In this document: positions 18,358 through 25,991 of the stretch, in pieces
Position numbering within the stretch: position 1 is the first letter of the stretch
Layout: each line of letters begins with the position of its first letter
Origin: Desulfuromonadales bacterium
Lineage (GTDB): Bacteria > Desulfobacterota > Desulfuromonadia > Geobacterales > Pseudopelobacteraceae
Length of the DNA stretch: 64,000 bases
Assembly: GCA_016650295.1 (NCBI GenBank)
Contig: JAENWA010000069.1
Span: 1-64,000, forward strand
Direction of reading: 5' to 3'
Notes under the pieces: model-generated
Databases searched by the model: none
Told to the model about the DNA's origin: nothing
What the model saw: only the letters and a program-made list of their open reading frames with translations
Translations under genes and position numbers: made by a program

Positions 18358-18544
18358 GTGGGTGTGCTTTCTGCCGTGGTTATTGAGATATCAAAGTTGG
18401 GTGCGCCGTGCGCCGGGAAGCAGGAAAATTAGCACAACCGGGCGGGTATTGGAAATGATTTTTTTGACGCCGGTCAAGTACTCTCCAATCCCCGGCCGAT
18501 ACAGTGGCTGAAGCAAAACTCACTTCACCTGCAAAAGGATCGTT

Positions 18545-18811
18545 ATGTCTGTCTCTAAAACCTGCCTGCTGCTCATGACCGTCGGCCTCATGACCGCGTC
18601 TTCGGCTCAGGCCTTTGAATGCAAGGTCTGCCACAGCAAAAACCCAAAGATGGTGGCCATGCACAAGGCCCTGGAAGGACAGAACTGTTTTGGATGCCAC
18701 AAGGCGGGAGAAAAGCTGATGGGCAAGTCGAAGCCGAAAGACCAGGACAGCCTGCTGAAGCGCAGGGCTACGGAACCGGAGTGCCTGCCGTGTCACGGCA
18801 GGAAGTTATAA
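18545..18811 (+). CDS. Small periplasmic triheme c-type cytochrome
   Basis: 88 aa, with signal peptide (MSVSKTCLLLMTVGLMTASSAQA, cleavage after AQA). The mature protein, about 65 residues, has three CxxCH motifs: CKVCH, CFGCH and CLPCH, so three covalently bound hemes. Extra His residues (MHKALE, HSK) could be distal ligands. Heme spacing differs from PpcA-type cytochrome c7, so it is not simply PpcA. Probable periplasmic electron carrier or sensor. ATG at 18545. It is monocistronic, facing away from parA. Confidence 0.85.
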   Translation: MSVSKTCLLLMTVGLMTASSAQAFECKVCHSKNPKMVAMHKALEGQNCFGCHKAGEKLMGKSKPKDQDSLLKRRATEPECLPCHGRKL

Positions 18812-19000
18812 ACATCTGAGGCACTTGCAAAAAGATTGTTATCCCCGAATGCTTCTATACGGGGATCGAGACTTTTCAGCTACTTAAAACTGGATTCCCG
18901 ATCAGAACCGCTTCGGGAATGACATGGTTAGGACTCTTGCAAGAGGCTCATCTGTTTTTTTAGATTGGTTATCCATCTGCGGCAGTGTCTTTTGCAACAG

Positions 19001-19125
19001 TTTTTCTCGTTACGCAGATCCAGCTGCGTAACGCAATGGCCCGACAAACTCCCGCTTGGTGATTCGGTAAGCGGTAGCTTACCTTACCGGTGCGTTACCA
19101 AGCTGGAGCTTGGTAACGAGAAAAA
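19001..19125. repeat. Branched inverted-repeat element
   Basis: Outer arms TTTTTCTCGTTAC (19001-19013) and GTAACGAGAAAAA (19113-19125) enclose three hairpins: GTTACGCAG/CTGCGTAAC (19009-19032), GGTAAGC/GCTTACC (19066-19083) and GTTACCAAGCT/AGCTTGGTAAC (19094-19117). No protein; miniature-element architecture. Confidence 0.8.
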
Positions 19126-19165
19126 AAAACTTCCCATAGCCTCATTCAGAGCCATGGGAAGTTTT
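19121..19165 (-). terminator. Rho-independent terminator after the collagen-like gene
   Basis: AAAACTTCCCAT (19126-19137) pairs with ATGGGAAGTTTT (19154-19165); on the minus strand the stem is followed by a run of nine T. Located 37 bases after the stop of the gene at 19202. Confidence 0.85.
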
Positions 19166-19201
19166 AACAAACAACATGAAAGTTTTTCAGCTAAAAGATT
19201 T

Positions 19202-20800
19202 TCACGGTGTAATAAACGCTCCTAAAACATCCTGGCTGGTATATGCATTGACATTAAAAGGGTCAGTGCCGGGGACGCCTCTGTTCACGATCATAAAATA
19301 TTTTGTTCCATTCACATGAGGAATAGCAAACCACGGTTGTCTTCCATTATTTTCGGTCGAGAACAGGTTCAGTGCTGACCCGATTGGTGCCCCCGATGTA
19401 TCAAAATAGCCACCTTTTACGCCCGTTGTCGGAGTTCCCCAGTTTTCTGTCCAGGTCACCAGATATTTTGTGCCATTCCAGATAACATTTTGGAATTTGT
19501 GATCCGGCGATGTATTGGATATTGTAATTATAGAACCGGTCGGGATGCCTGATTTAGTGACTAATTGACCGTAAATATCCCACTTGCACCCACTCGCTTG
19601 ACACGCGTTAGGAAGCGTTGTCTCTTCCTCGATGACCACAAAATAATTTGTGCCATCAAACGCTAATGCAAGAGGATTGTCGCGCGGCAGCGACGATGCA
19701 TTTATCAGGAAGTTATTTCCTGTGAGGCTGCCCGCCGTTGACGGAGCGGATTTTGTTACAAATTGGCCATACACATCTGACTCGAAACAATGGGTGCCTT
19801 GAGTATCCGTGTAGCAGGCACTCTGGTTGCGCCCATCTCCCCAGACGACAAGAATGTTCGTGCCGTCAAAAGCGACAGCAGGCTCTCTCTGACCATGTGG
19901 AGCCGTGCTGACGGAGATAGCGGCCCCTAATAGACTACCCGAGGGTGAAATAAACTGTCCGTATATATCGGAGGCATCTGATGATGATCCCCTGGTGTCC
20001 CAGACTGCAAAATAATTTGCCCCATCAAATATTATGCGTCCACGCCCTTTAGTTCCTAACTGGCCAATTATGAATGCAGATCCGACCAACTGGCCAGTCT
20101 TACTGATGCGTTGGCCATACAAAATATCATTTGGGTAAAGGGCATCATCTGGCCATATCATCAGATAGTTCGTTCCGTCAAAGGCTACAGAAGACATTCC
20201 GCCGGTCCGGCCAATAGAGATCGGGGAGCCTACCAGACTTCCTGTGGAGCCAGAGACAAGTTGAGCGGTTATACTGTTGCTGGCATTCTGATCACCCTGA
20301 ATTCCTACCAAGTAGTTTGTCCCATCAAAAGCAGCACCTCTACTCATTTCTCGTCCTGAGGTTGCGGCAATGGGGAATTCCGCGGCAGTCGCACTACCTG
20401 CTGCGCTTCCGTTACAAATATACTTAGTCTGGGTAACTTCACCGGCACCCAACGCCCCATCCCTGTTCAGGTCAAGGCCAGTCTGAATCTTTACTCCACC
20501 GTTTGTGCAATTTGCACCAGAGACTTCATCAACAAGCAAGATCAATGAATTAAAGCCATTGGTTCCCGCAGGTCCCTGTGACCCCGTTGTCCCTGTGTCA
20601 CCTTTTAAACCTTGTGGTCCCACTGGGCCTTGAATTTCTGCTTTATATTGAATGCTGCCATCAGGGAATACTAGTCCGTTTCCCGCGCCAGATATTCTGA
20701 GATCCCCATTATACACCCTCACACTATCCGGATTAGCAAACGCTGAAGCAGCAAATAACGCAGAAAAGCATACAACTTCAATAATGATATTTCGTAACAT
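19202..20800 (-). CDS. Secreted protein with collagen-like and propeller-like repeats
   Basis: 532 aa. Signal peptide MLRNIIIEVVCFSALFAASAFA, then a short N-terminal region (VRVYNGDLRISGAGNGLVF), a Gly-x-y collagen-like stretch at about 57-82 (GPVGPQGLKGDTG and onward), a small domain with CTNGGVKIQTGLDLNRDGAL and YICNG that looks calcium-binding, and about eight repeats built around FDGTNYLV(V)W, probably a beta-propeller. Likely surface or periplasmic; function unknown. ATG at 20800 after GGAGGATAATC. The terminator at 19121-19165 ends the transcript. Confidence 0.7.
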   Translation of the reverse strand: MLRNIIIEVVCFSALFAASAFANPDSVRVYNGDLRISGAGNGLVFPDGSIQYKAEIQGPVGPQGLKGDTGTTGSQGPAGTNGFNSLILLVDEVSGANCTNGGVKIQTGLDLNRDGALGAGEVTQTKYICNGSAAGSATAAEFPIAATSGREMSRGAAFDGTNYLVGIQGDQNASNSITAQLVSGSTGSLVGSPISIGRTGGMSSVAFDGTNYLMIWPDDALYPNDILYGQRISKTGQLVGSAFIIGQLGTKGRGRIIFDGANYFAVWDTRGSSSDASDIYGQFISPSGSLLGAAISVSTAPHGQREPAVAFDGTNILVVWGDGRNQSACYTDTQGTHCFESDVYGQFVTKSAPSTAGSLTGNNFLINASSLPRDNPLALAFDGTNYFVVIEEETTLPNACQASGCKWDIYGQLVTKSGIPTGSIITISNTSPDHKFQNVIWNGTKYLVTWTENWGTPTTGVKGGYFDTSGAPIGSALNLFSTENNGRQPWFAIPHVNGTKYFMIVNRGVPGTDPFNVNAYTSQDVLGAFITP

Positions 20801-21308
20801 AGATTATCCTCCTTTTTATTTGTGAGCCAAATAAAGGACATGCGGTGCGTAGCGAGGCGGAGCCATCACATGTACTGGTGTTGAACTAAACCGCTTGGGC
20901 ACCTTTCTTGGATTTTCATCCGGTTTTTTGGTTTTTTGGTTTTTTGGCGTGAGGCGTGAGGCGTGAGGCGTGAGTCGTGAGTCGTGTGGAAGTATCCCGG
21001 TCAACACGGAGGAGTCAAAATATTTATGCGTTTGTATGGAAAGGGTAATCATGACCCGGTTCCTCGCATGAAGCTTGAAGAATTTTAACAGAAACCGGCG
21101 GGGTGTCAAGGGGGAATTGCTGTAGCTTAAAAAGGCAGGTTGATCTACTTCGTAAGTCATGTATAGATTACGTCACGAAGTGGCTGATGCACGGTAGACC
21201 GGCGTTTCAACGCCGGGATTAATGCAGATTTATTCATTCCGTCACGTACGTGACGTAGGGAATTTGTTGGGCATTCAAGAATCCGTGGGATAAATCCCAC
21301 GGCTACCA
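20801..21308. other. Intergenic stretch with low-complexity and inverted repeats
   Basis: No credible gene. It holds TTTTTTGG triplets and a run of GGCGTGA/GTCGTGA seven-base units (about 20945-20988), CCGGCGTT/AACGCCGG near 21199, a 16-base perfect palindrome CGTCACGTACGTGACG (21240-21255) and CCGTGGGA/TCCCACGG (21283-21302), the last beside the next gene's stop. Confidence 0.6.
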
Positions 21309-22202
21309 TCAAACGCCCCTCTGGGGCTCCAGTCCCTTCTCCCTCATGAACGCTTTAAAGGCCCCATCCGGCGGAGCCGTGACGCGGATTTCCACTGCCC
21401 GCTCATCCTTGAATACCAAAGACGCGCAGTGCAGCATCATCCGCACTGCCGGCGCCCCGCCATAGGTAGCATCCCCGACAATCGGCAGTCCGGAGGCCTC
21501 CAGGTGGACGCGAATCTGGTGGGTACGGCCGGTCTGGGGACGCGCCTCCACCAGTGAAAAATCACCCGACGTGGAGAGCAGGCGGAATTCGGTCAGGGCC
21601 GTGCGCCCTTCGGCCATGACACCATATCGTGAGGTCCCAACCTTGCCGATCGGGCCGTCAACGCTCCAGACATCCTGGCCCGGCCGACCGCTGACCAGCG
21701 CCAGATAAACTTTGTCCACCGCCCCGTCGTGAAAACGCTTGGAGAGCCAGGCGGCGGCCTGCTTGTGCTTCGGGAACAGCATGACACCCGAGGTGCCGCG
21801 ATCCAGACGATGGATGACCCGGGCCGGCTCATTGCTGCCTTGGTGGCGGAAATATTCGGAGACCCAGTATTCCAGCGTCCCCTTGAGCTGATAGGGGGTG
21901 CGCTGGGTGTTGATGCCAGCCGGCTTGTTGACCGCGATCAGCGCCTTATCTTCATATAACAGGGCCTCGGGCAACAGGATCAGTTCCCGGAAGCGACCCG
22001 CCTCCATTATCCCGGCCTCGATGATATCCCCGGCCTTGATCATTCGCGAGGCGACCCGCACCATGGCGCTGTTGACAGCACAGCCGCCCCGGTCGATGAT
22101 CCGCCGCGCCTCCGACTTGCTGAGCGCCTCGAAGAGTATGCTCATGGTCTCGTCCAGACGACGCCCGCCCTGTTCCGCTGTGACTGTTTTTCTGAGTATC
22201 AT
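21309..22202 (-). CDS. RluA/RluD-family pseudouridine synthase
   Basis: 297 aa RNA pseudouridine synthase with an N-terminal S4 RNA-binding domain (GGRRLDETMSILFEALSKSE through about residue 70). The catalytic motif HRLDRGTSGVMLF carries the nucleophilic Asp, preceded by IAVNKPAGINTQ and followed by ARPQTGRTHQIRVHL, all family signatures. Acts on 23S rRNA or tRNA uridines; the site cannot be read from sequence. ATG at 22202. Confidence 0.87.
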   Translation of the reverse strand: MILRKTVTAEQGGRRLDETMSILFEALSKSEARRIIDRGGCAVNSAMVRVASRMIKAGDIIEAGIMEAGRFRELILLPEALLYEDKALIAVNKPAGINTQRTPYQLKGTLEYWVSEYFRHQGSNEPARVIHRLDRGTSGVMLFPKHKQAAAWLSKRFHDGAVDKVYLALVSGRPGQDVWSVDGPIGKVGTSRYGVMAEGRTALTEFRLLSTSGDFSLVEARPQTGRTHQIRVHLEASGLPIVGDATYGGAPAVRMMLHCASLVFKDERAVEIRVTAPPDGAFKAFMREKGLEPQRGV

Positions 22203-22288
22203 ACCTTGTTACTATCCTGTTTCCGCATTGCAATGCAAACGAAAATCACGGTGGCACAGCAGCGATATTTCTGTTACCCTCTGCCGCC

Positions 22289-22879
22289 ATGAACAGCGAA
22301 ACCATCACAGACATCCCCCTGCTGCGCGGACCGGTAGCCCTGTCGCACCACTTCATCCGCCGGTTTTTACATGAGGGAGACCGGGCCGTTGACGCCACCT
22401 GCGGCAACGGCAGCGACACACTCCTGCTGGCCGAACTGGTGGGTTCAAGCGGCCGGGTCTGGGCCTTCGATATCCAGCAGGCGGCCATCGACCGGAGCTT
22501 CCAGAGGCTGACGGAGGCCGGACTGGCAGAGCGGGTGAAGCTTATCCGCGCCGGCCATGAAACCCTGTCCGGCCATGTGACAGACAACATCAGCCTGGTC
22601 GTCTTCAACCTGGGTTACCTGCCGGGCGGCGACCGCAGCATCATCACCAACCCCGAGACAACCGCAAAAGCGTTGGAGATGTCCCATGCCTGCCTGAAGC
22701 CGGGCGGCATCCTGGCGGTGACGATCTACCCCGGCCACGACGGCGGGGAGCGGGAGCGGCATGTCGTCGAGAGCTGGTCGGCCGGGCTTGACGCTCGCGC
22801 CTTCCACGTCTGGCGCATGGGTCAACTGAACGTACCCGCTGACGCCCCCTATTTTATATTGATCCAGAAGGCGGCCTGA
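22289..22879 (+). CDS. MnmM/YtqB-like SAM-dependent methyltransferase
   Basis: 196 aa Rossmann-fold methyltransferase. SAM motif DATCGNGSDTLLLAEL (about residues 35-50), VWAFDIQQAAI, then VVFNLGYLPGGDRSIIT, the hallmark of the YtqB (MnmM, tRNA wobble nm5s2U methylation) group, formerly annotated as rRNA methylase-like. ATG at 22289. Only one base separates it from the downstream glycosyltransferase, suggesting co-transcription. Family call good, substrate inferred. Confidence 0.75.
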   Translation: MNSETITDIPLLRGPVALSHHFIRRFLHEGDRAVDATCGNGSDTLLLAELVGSSGRVWAFDIQQAAIDRSFQRLTEAGLAERVKLIRAGHETLSGHVTDNISLVVFNLGYLPGGDRSIITNPETTAKALEMSHACLKPGGILAVTIYPGHDGGERERHVVESWSAGLDARAFHVWRMGQLNVPADAPYFILIQKAA

Positions 22880-22880
22880 C

Positions 22881-24035
22881 ATGCTTCGCGAACTGCTTCC
22901 CTTCATAGCCGTCCTGCCGGCAACCGCCTACAGCCTGATCTCTCTGGCCTGCGGACAAAGGTATTTCAGGAAGGACCTTCAACCTTCAGCCTTCAACCTT
23001 CAGCCTTCGCCCCTCGGCGTCACCATCCTGAAACCGGTCAAGGGCATGGATGCCGGCAGCTACGACAACTTTGCCTCATTTTGTTGTCAGGAATATTCCG
23101 GTCCGGTTCAGCTGCTTTTCGCTGCCGCATCGTCTGATGATCCGGTCATTCCGGTCATAATGCAGCTCATGCGGAGCCTTCCGGACATGGATATACAGTT
23201 GGCGGTCAACCCGGCCATCCACGGCCCCAACTACAAGGTTTCCAACCTGATCAACGCCTTTCCTGCGGCAAAATACGATATCATCATTGTGTGCGACAGT
23301 GACATCCGGGTATCACCCGATTATCTGGCATCGGTCACAAGACATTTCGATGACCCTACAGTCGGGCTAGTTACCTCGCTGTACCGCACCTCCAACGTCC
23401 ACGGCATCGCCACCGCCCTCGAAGCCACCGGATTCACCAGCGAGATGATCCCCAACGTCATGGTGGCGCTGCAGTTGGAAGGGCTCTCCTTCGCGCTGGG
23501 GGCCTCCATGGCGGTGCGGCGCGAAGCCCTGGCCTCCATCGGCGGTTTCGATTCGCTGGTGGATTATCTGGCCGATGACTATCAACTGGGCAACCAGGTC
23601 CATGCCGCCGGCTGGCGCATCGCCCTGGACAGCTGTTTTGTGGAAAGCATGATGAAAGCCGAGAGCCTCAGGTCCGTGCTGTCCCGGCAATTGCGCTGGG
23701 CGCGCACCATGCGGGTCAGCCGGCCGGGAGGCTACCTGGCGTCCGGTATCACCCTTCCCTTTCCGGCACTGGTCCTGGCGGCACTGCTGGCCCCCTCCGC
23801 CGGAACTGCCTTGTTGGCAATCATTCTGCTCTATGGGGTTCGGCTGACGGTTGCCTGCATCTTCAGCCGGACATTCGTTGGCGACCGGCTGCTCCCCGGC
23901 TGGCTCTGGCTGCTCCTCTTTCGGGATATGCTGGCCTTCTTCAGCTGGGCGCTCTCTTTTCTGGGCAACCGGGTGGAATGGCGAGGCATCCGCTTCAGGC
24001 TGAAACCGGGTGGAAAACTGGAAGAGCTGGTCTGA
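22881..24035 (+). CDS. hpnI: HpnI-like family 2 glycosyltransferase (hopanoid glycosylation)
   Basis: 384 aa membrane glycosyltransferase resembling HpnI and ceramide glucosyltransferase. Motifs: N-terminal membrane segment, TILKPVKGMD, IIVCDSDIRVSPDYL (metal-binding DSD), LADDYQLGNQ, and QLRWARTMRVSRPGGY (QxxRW-type), then C-terminal membrane helices. HpnI transfers an N-acetylhexosamine to bacteriohopanetetrol in the known pathway. Residues 30-45 (KDLQPSAFNLQPSPLG) come from five seven-base repeats (22976-23010), a linker insertion unlike the rest of the protein. No other hpn genes in view. Confidence 0.7.
   Translation: MLRELLPFIAVLPATAYSLISLACGQRYFRKDLQPSAFNLQPSPLGVTILKPVKGMDAGSYDNFASFCCQEYSGPVQLLFAAASSDDPVIPVIMQLMRSLPDMDIQLAVNPAIHGPNYKVSNLINAFPAAKYDIIIVCDSDIRVSPDYLASVTRHFDDPTVGLVTSLYRTSNVHGIATALEATGFTSEMIPNVMVALQLEGLSFALGASMAVRREALASIGGFDSLVDYLADDYQLGNQVHAAGWRIALDSCFVESMMKAESLRSVLSRQLRWARTMRVSRPGGYLASGITLPFPALVLAALLAPSAGTALLAIILLYGVRLTVACIFSRTFVGDRLLPGWLWLLLFRDMLAFFSWALSFLGNRVEWRGIRFRLKPGGKLEELV
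22976..23010 (+). repeat. In-frame tandem repeat, unit CCTTCAA/CCTTCAG
   Basis: Five seven-base units: CCTTCAA, CCTTCAG, CCTTCAA, CCTTCAG, CCTTCGC, within the HpnI-like gene. The same unit occurs in the atpG-atpD spacer. Thirty-five bases is not a multiple of three, so the tract alone would shift the frame unless compensated at its edges. Confidence 0.8.
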
Positions 24036-24076
24036 TAAAAAATATCTGGACAAATCCATTTTTAATGAGGTAAAAA

Positions 24077-24094
24077 GGAATGAACATTCATTCC
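24077..24094. promoter_or_regulatory. TetR-family operator upstream of its own gene
   Basis: Inverted repeat GGAATGA-ACAT-TCATTCC, 21 bases upstream of the TetR start. A shorter copy at 24734-24749 precedes the efflux operon. Two matching sites in the same cluster support autorepression plus pump control. Confidence 0.75.
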
Positions 24095-24114
24095 GTAAAT
24101 ACATGAGGTGAAGC

Positions 24115-24690
24115 ATGGCAAAGCCGGACAAACGCGAAGAAATCGTAAAAGCCTCGCTGGAACTGATAGCGGAACAAGGCTTTCATGGCGCCCCCATGGC
24201 GATGATCGCCGAGCGGGCCGGGGTTGGTGCCGGGACGATTTACCGTTACTTCGAGAACAAGGATGTGCTGATTACCGAATTGTACCGGGAGCTTGAAGAA
24301 CGCATCTTCCCGGCCATTCAGGAGGGATATGCGCCGGACAAACCGATCCGTGAGCAGTTTCTGCATCTCAGCACTGGTTTGCTGAAGTATTTCATCGAAA
24401 ACTCCCTCGACTTCCGCTTCATCGAACAGTTTCACAACTCTCCGTACGGCGTAGCCTGCCGCAGGGACAAACTCATGGGAACAAAGGCAGGCTGCGACAT
24501 TTTTCACGATCTCTTTGAATACGGGATCTCCCAACAGGCTATGAAGGACCTTCCGCTTGTCATCATCTTCGCCTTGGCTTTCGGCCCCATTCTGGCCGTG
24601 GCCCGCGACCATATCCTTGGCTTCATCGTTCTCGACGAAGCCATGATCGCCCGGACAGTTGAAGCATGCTGGGACGGCGTCCGGAGATAA
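24115..24690 (+). CDS. TetR/AcrR-family repressor of the efflux operon
   Basis: 191 aa. The N-terminal helix-turn-helix reads KREEIVKASLELIAEQGFHG, then APMAMIAERAGVGAGTIYRYF and ENKDVLITELYRE, the classic TetR signature; the rest is an all-helical ligand-binding domain. Start ATG at 24115 with GAGGTGAAGC upstream. Lies between two copies of the operator GAATGA-ACAT-TCATTC and directly before the RND operon on the same strand, so it presumably represses the pump and itself until a ligand binds. Confidence 0.9.
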   Translation: MAKPDKREEIVKASLELIAEQGFHGAPMAMIAERAGVGAGTIYRYFENKDVLITELYRELEERIFPAIQEGYAPDKPIREQFLHLSTGLLKYFIENSLDFRFIEQFHNSPYGVACRRDKLMGTKAGCDIFHDLFEYGISQQAMKDLPLVIIFALAFGPILAVARDHILGFIVLDEAMIARTVEACWDGVRR

Positions 24691-24733
24691 GGGAATATTC
24701 AGCCGTTAGACTAATTTGTGTTTATCAAAAACA

Positions 24734-24749
24734 GAATGAACATTCATTC
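24734..24749. promoter_or_regulatory. TetR-family operator upstream of the RND operon
   Basis: GAATGA-ACAT-TCATTC, same core as 24077-24094, 18 bases before the periplasmic adaptor start. Position between promoter region and start codon fits repression. Confidence 0.75.
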
Positions 24750-24767
24750 GACTATAGTGAGGTGACC

Positions 24768-25946
24768 ATGCAAACCACATGCAAAACAAGACTGACCGCC
24801 GTTGCCGGCATTCTCATCGGCGGCCTGATGACGACATCCTGCTCAAAACCGCCGCAAACGCCTCCCCCGGCGGGACCACCGGAAGTAGGTATAGTGGTGG
24901 TGCAGCCGCAACGGGTGGCGCTGACCAGCGAACTTTCCGGCCGGACCACTCCTCAGATGATCGCCGAGGTCAGGCCCCAGGTCAGCGGGATCATCCAGAA
25001 GCGACTTTTTACAGAAGGGAGCGATGTCAAGGCTGGGCAGGTGCTGTACCAGATTGATCCGGCAATCTACAAGGCCGCCTTCGATAGCGCTAAGGCCGCC
25101 GAGACCCGGGCCGAGGCCAACCTTATCCCGGCCCGGCTCAAAGAGGAACGCTACAGGGATCTGGTAAAAATAAAGGCGGTCAGCCAGCAGGACTATGATG
25201 ACGCCCATGCCGGGCTCAAGCAGAACGAGGCCGATGTGGCCGCTGCCAAGGCCGTGGTTGAGACCGCCCGGATAAACCTGGCCTATACCAGGATAGCCGC
25301 CCCCATCTCCGGCCGGATCGGCCGTTCCACCGTGACCGACGGTGCGCTGGTTACCGCCAACCAGCCGGTGGCACTGGCCACCGTCCAGCAGATCGGCTCC
25401 ATGTATGTGGACGTGACCCAGTCCAGCTCCGAGCTCTTGAAGCTGAAGCAGAACCTGGCCAGCGGCTTGATAAAAAAAGACAACGGGGCTGCCCAGGCTC
25501 GCGTCAAACTGCTGCTGGAAGACGGCAGCGCCTATCCGCTGCCCGGCACGCTCAAATTTTCCGAAGTGACCGTGGACCAGAGCACCGGTTCCGTCACCCT
25601 GCGGGCGGTCTTCCCTAACCCGAAACAGGTGCTGTTGCCCGGCATGTTTGTCCGTGCCGTTGTAGAGGAAGGTGTTAACGAGCAGGCCATCCTGGTGCCG
25701 CAGCGCGGAGTTACCCGCAATCCCAAGGGTGAAGCGCTGGTCATGACCGTGGGCGCCGAAGAGAAGGTTGAACCGCGGCCGATCAAGGTGGCACGGACCG
25801 TTGGTGACAACTGGCAGGTGAGTGAAGGATTGAAAGCGGGAGATCGCGTCATTGTGGAAGGGCTTCAGAAGGCAAGGCCGGGGACAGTGGTCAAAACTGT
25901 GCCTTTCGGCAGTGCGCCGACAGCAGCACCTGCTGCAAAAAAATAA
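24768..25946 (+). CDS. RND efflux periplasmic adaptor (membrane fusion lipoprotein)
   Basis: 392 aa AcrA-type adaptor. The signal ends in a lipobox (GLMTTSCS, lipidated Cys), followed by Pro-rich linker, lipoyl-type domain (RPQVSGIIQKRLF and AGQVLYQIDPA), a coiled-coil hairpin (AETRAEANL through IAAPISGRIGRS), and beta-barrel domains. ATG at 24768 follows GAGGTGACC; the longer frame has no upstream ribosome site and overlaps tetR. First gene of the operon. Confidence 0.92.
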   Translation: MQTTCKTRLTAVAGILIGGLMTTSCSKPPQTPPPAGPPEVGIVVVQPQRVALTSELSGRTTPQMIAEVRPQVSGIIQKRLFTEGSDVKAGQVLYQIDPAIYKAAFDSAKAAETRAEANLIPARLKEERYRDLVKIKAVSQQDYDDAHAGLKQNEADVAAAKAVVETARINLAYTRIAAPISGRIGRSTVTDGALVTANQPVALATVQQIGSMYVDVTQSSSELLKLKQNLASGLIKKDNGAAQARVKLLLEDGSAYPLPGTLKFSEVTVDQSTGSVTLRAVFPNPKQVLLPGMFVRAVVEEGVNEQAILVPQRGVTRNPKGEALVMTVGAEEKVEPRPIKVARTVGDNWQVSEGLKAGDRVIVEGLQKARPGTVVKTVPFGSAPTAAPAAKK

Positions 25947-25948
25947 TC

Positions 25949-25973
25949 TGACAAGTCTGACTTGTCAGACCTT
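25949..25973. repeat. TCTGACAAG/CTTGTCAGA phrase
   Basis: The spacer between adaptor and pump contains TCTGACAAG followed by TCTGACTTGTCAGACC, a self-complementary phrase. The same GACTTGTC/GACCTGTC unit makes a five-copy tandem array inside cheA at 52081-52125. Confidence 0.65.
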
Positions 25974-25991
25974 ATTCTAAGGAGCCTCTCC

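Larger units (their letters stand above)
18812..19201. other. Repeat-filled intergenic stretch
   Basis: No gene. Includes an ATCCCC/GGGGAT hairpin (18841-18866), a GATTCCCGA...TCGGGAATGACA inverted phrase (about 18892-18923) of a type common in Geobacter intergenic DNA, a multi-hairpin element (19001-19125) and a minus-strand terminator (19121-19165). Confidence 0.65.

Noticed and set aside
16584-18540. parS sites near parAB
   Set aside because: I looked for TGTTTCACGTGAAACA-type sequences and did not find one in the window.
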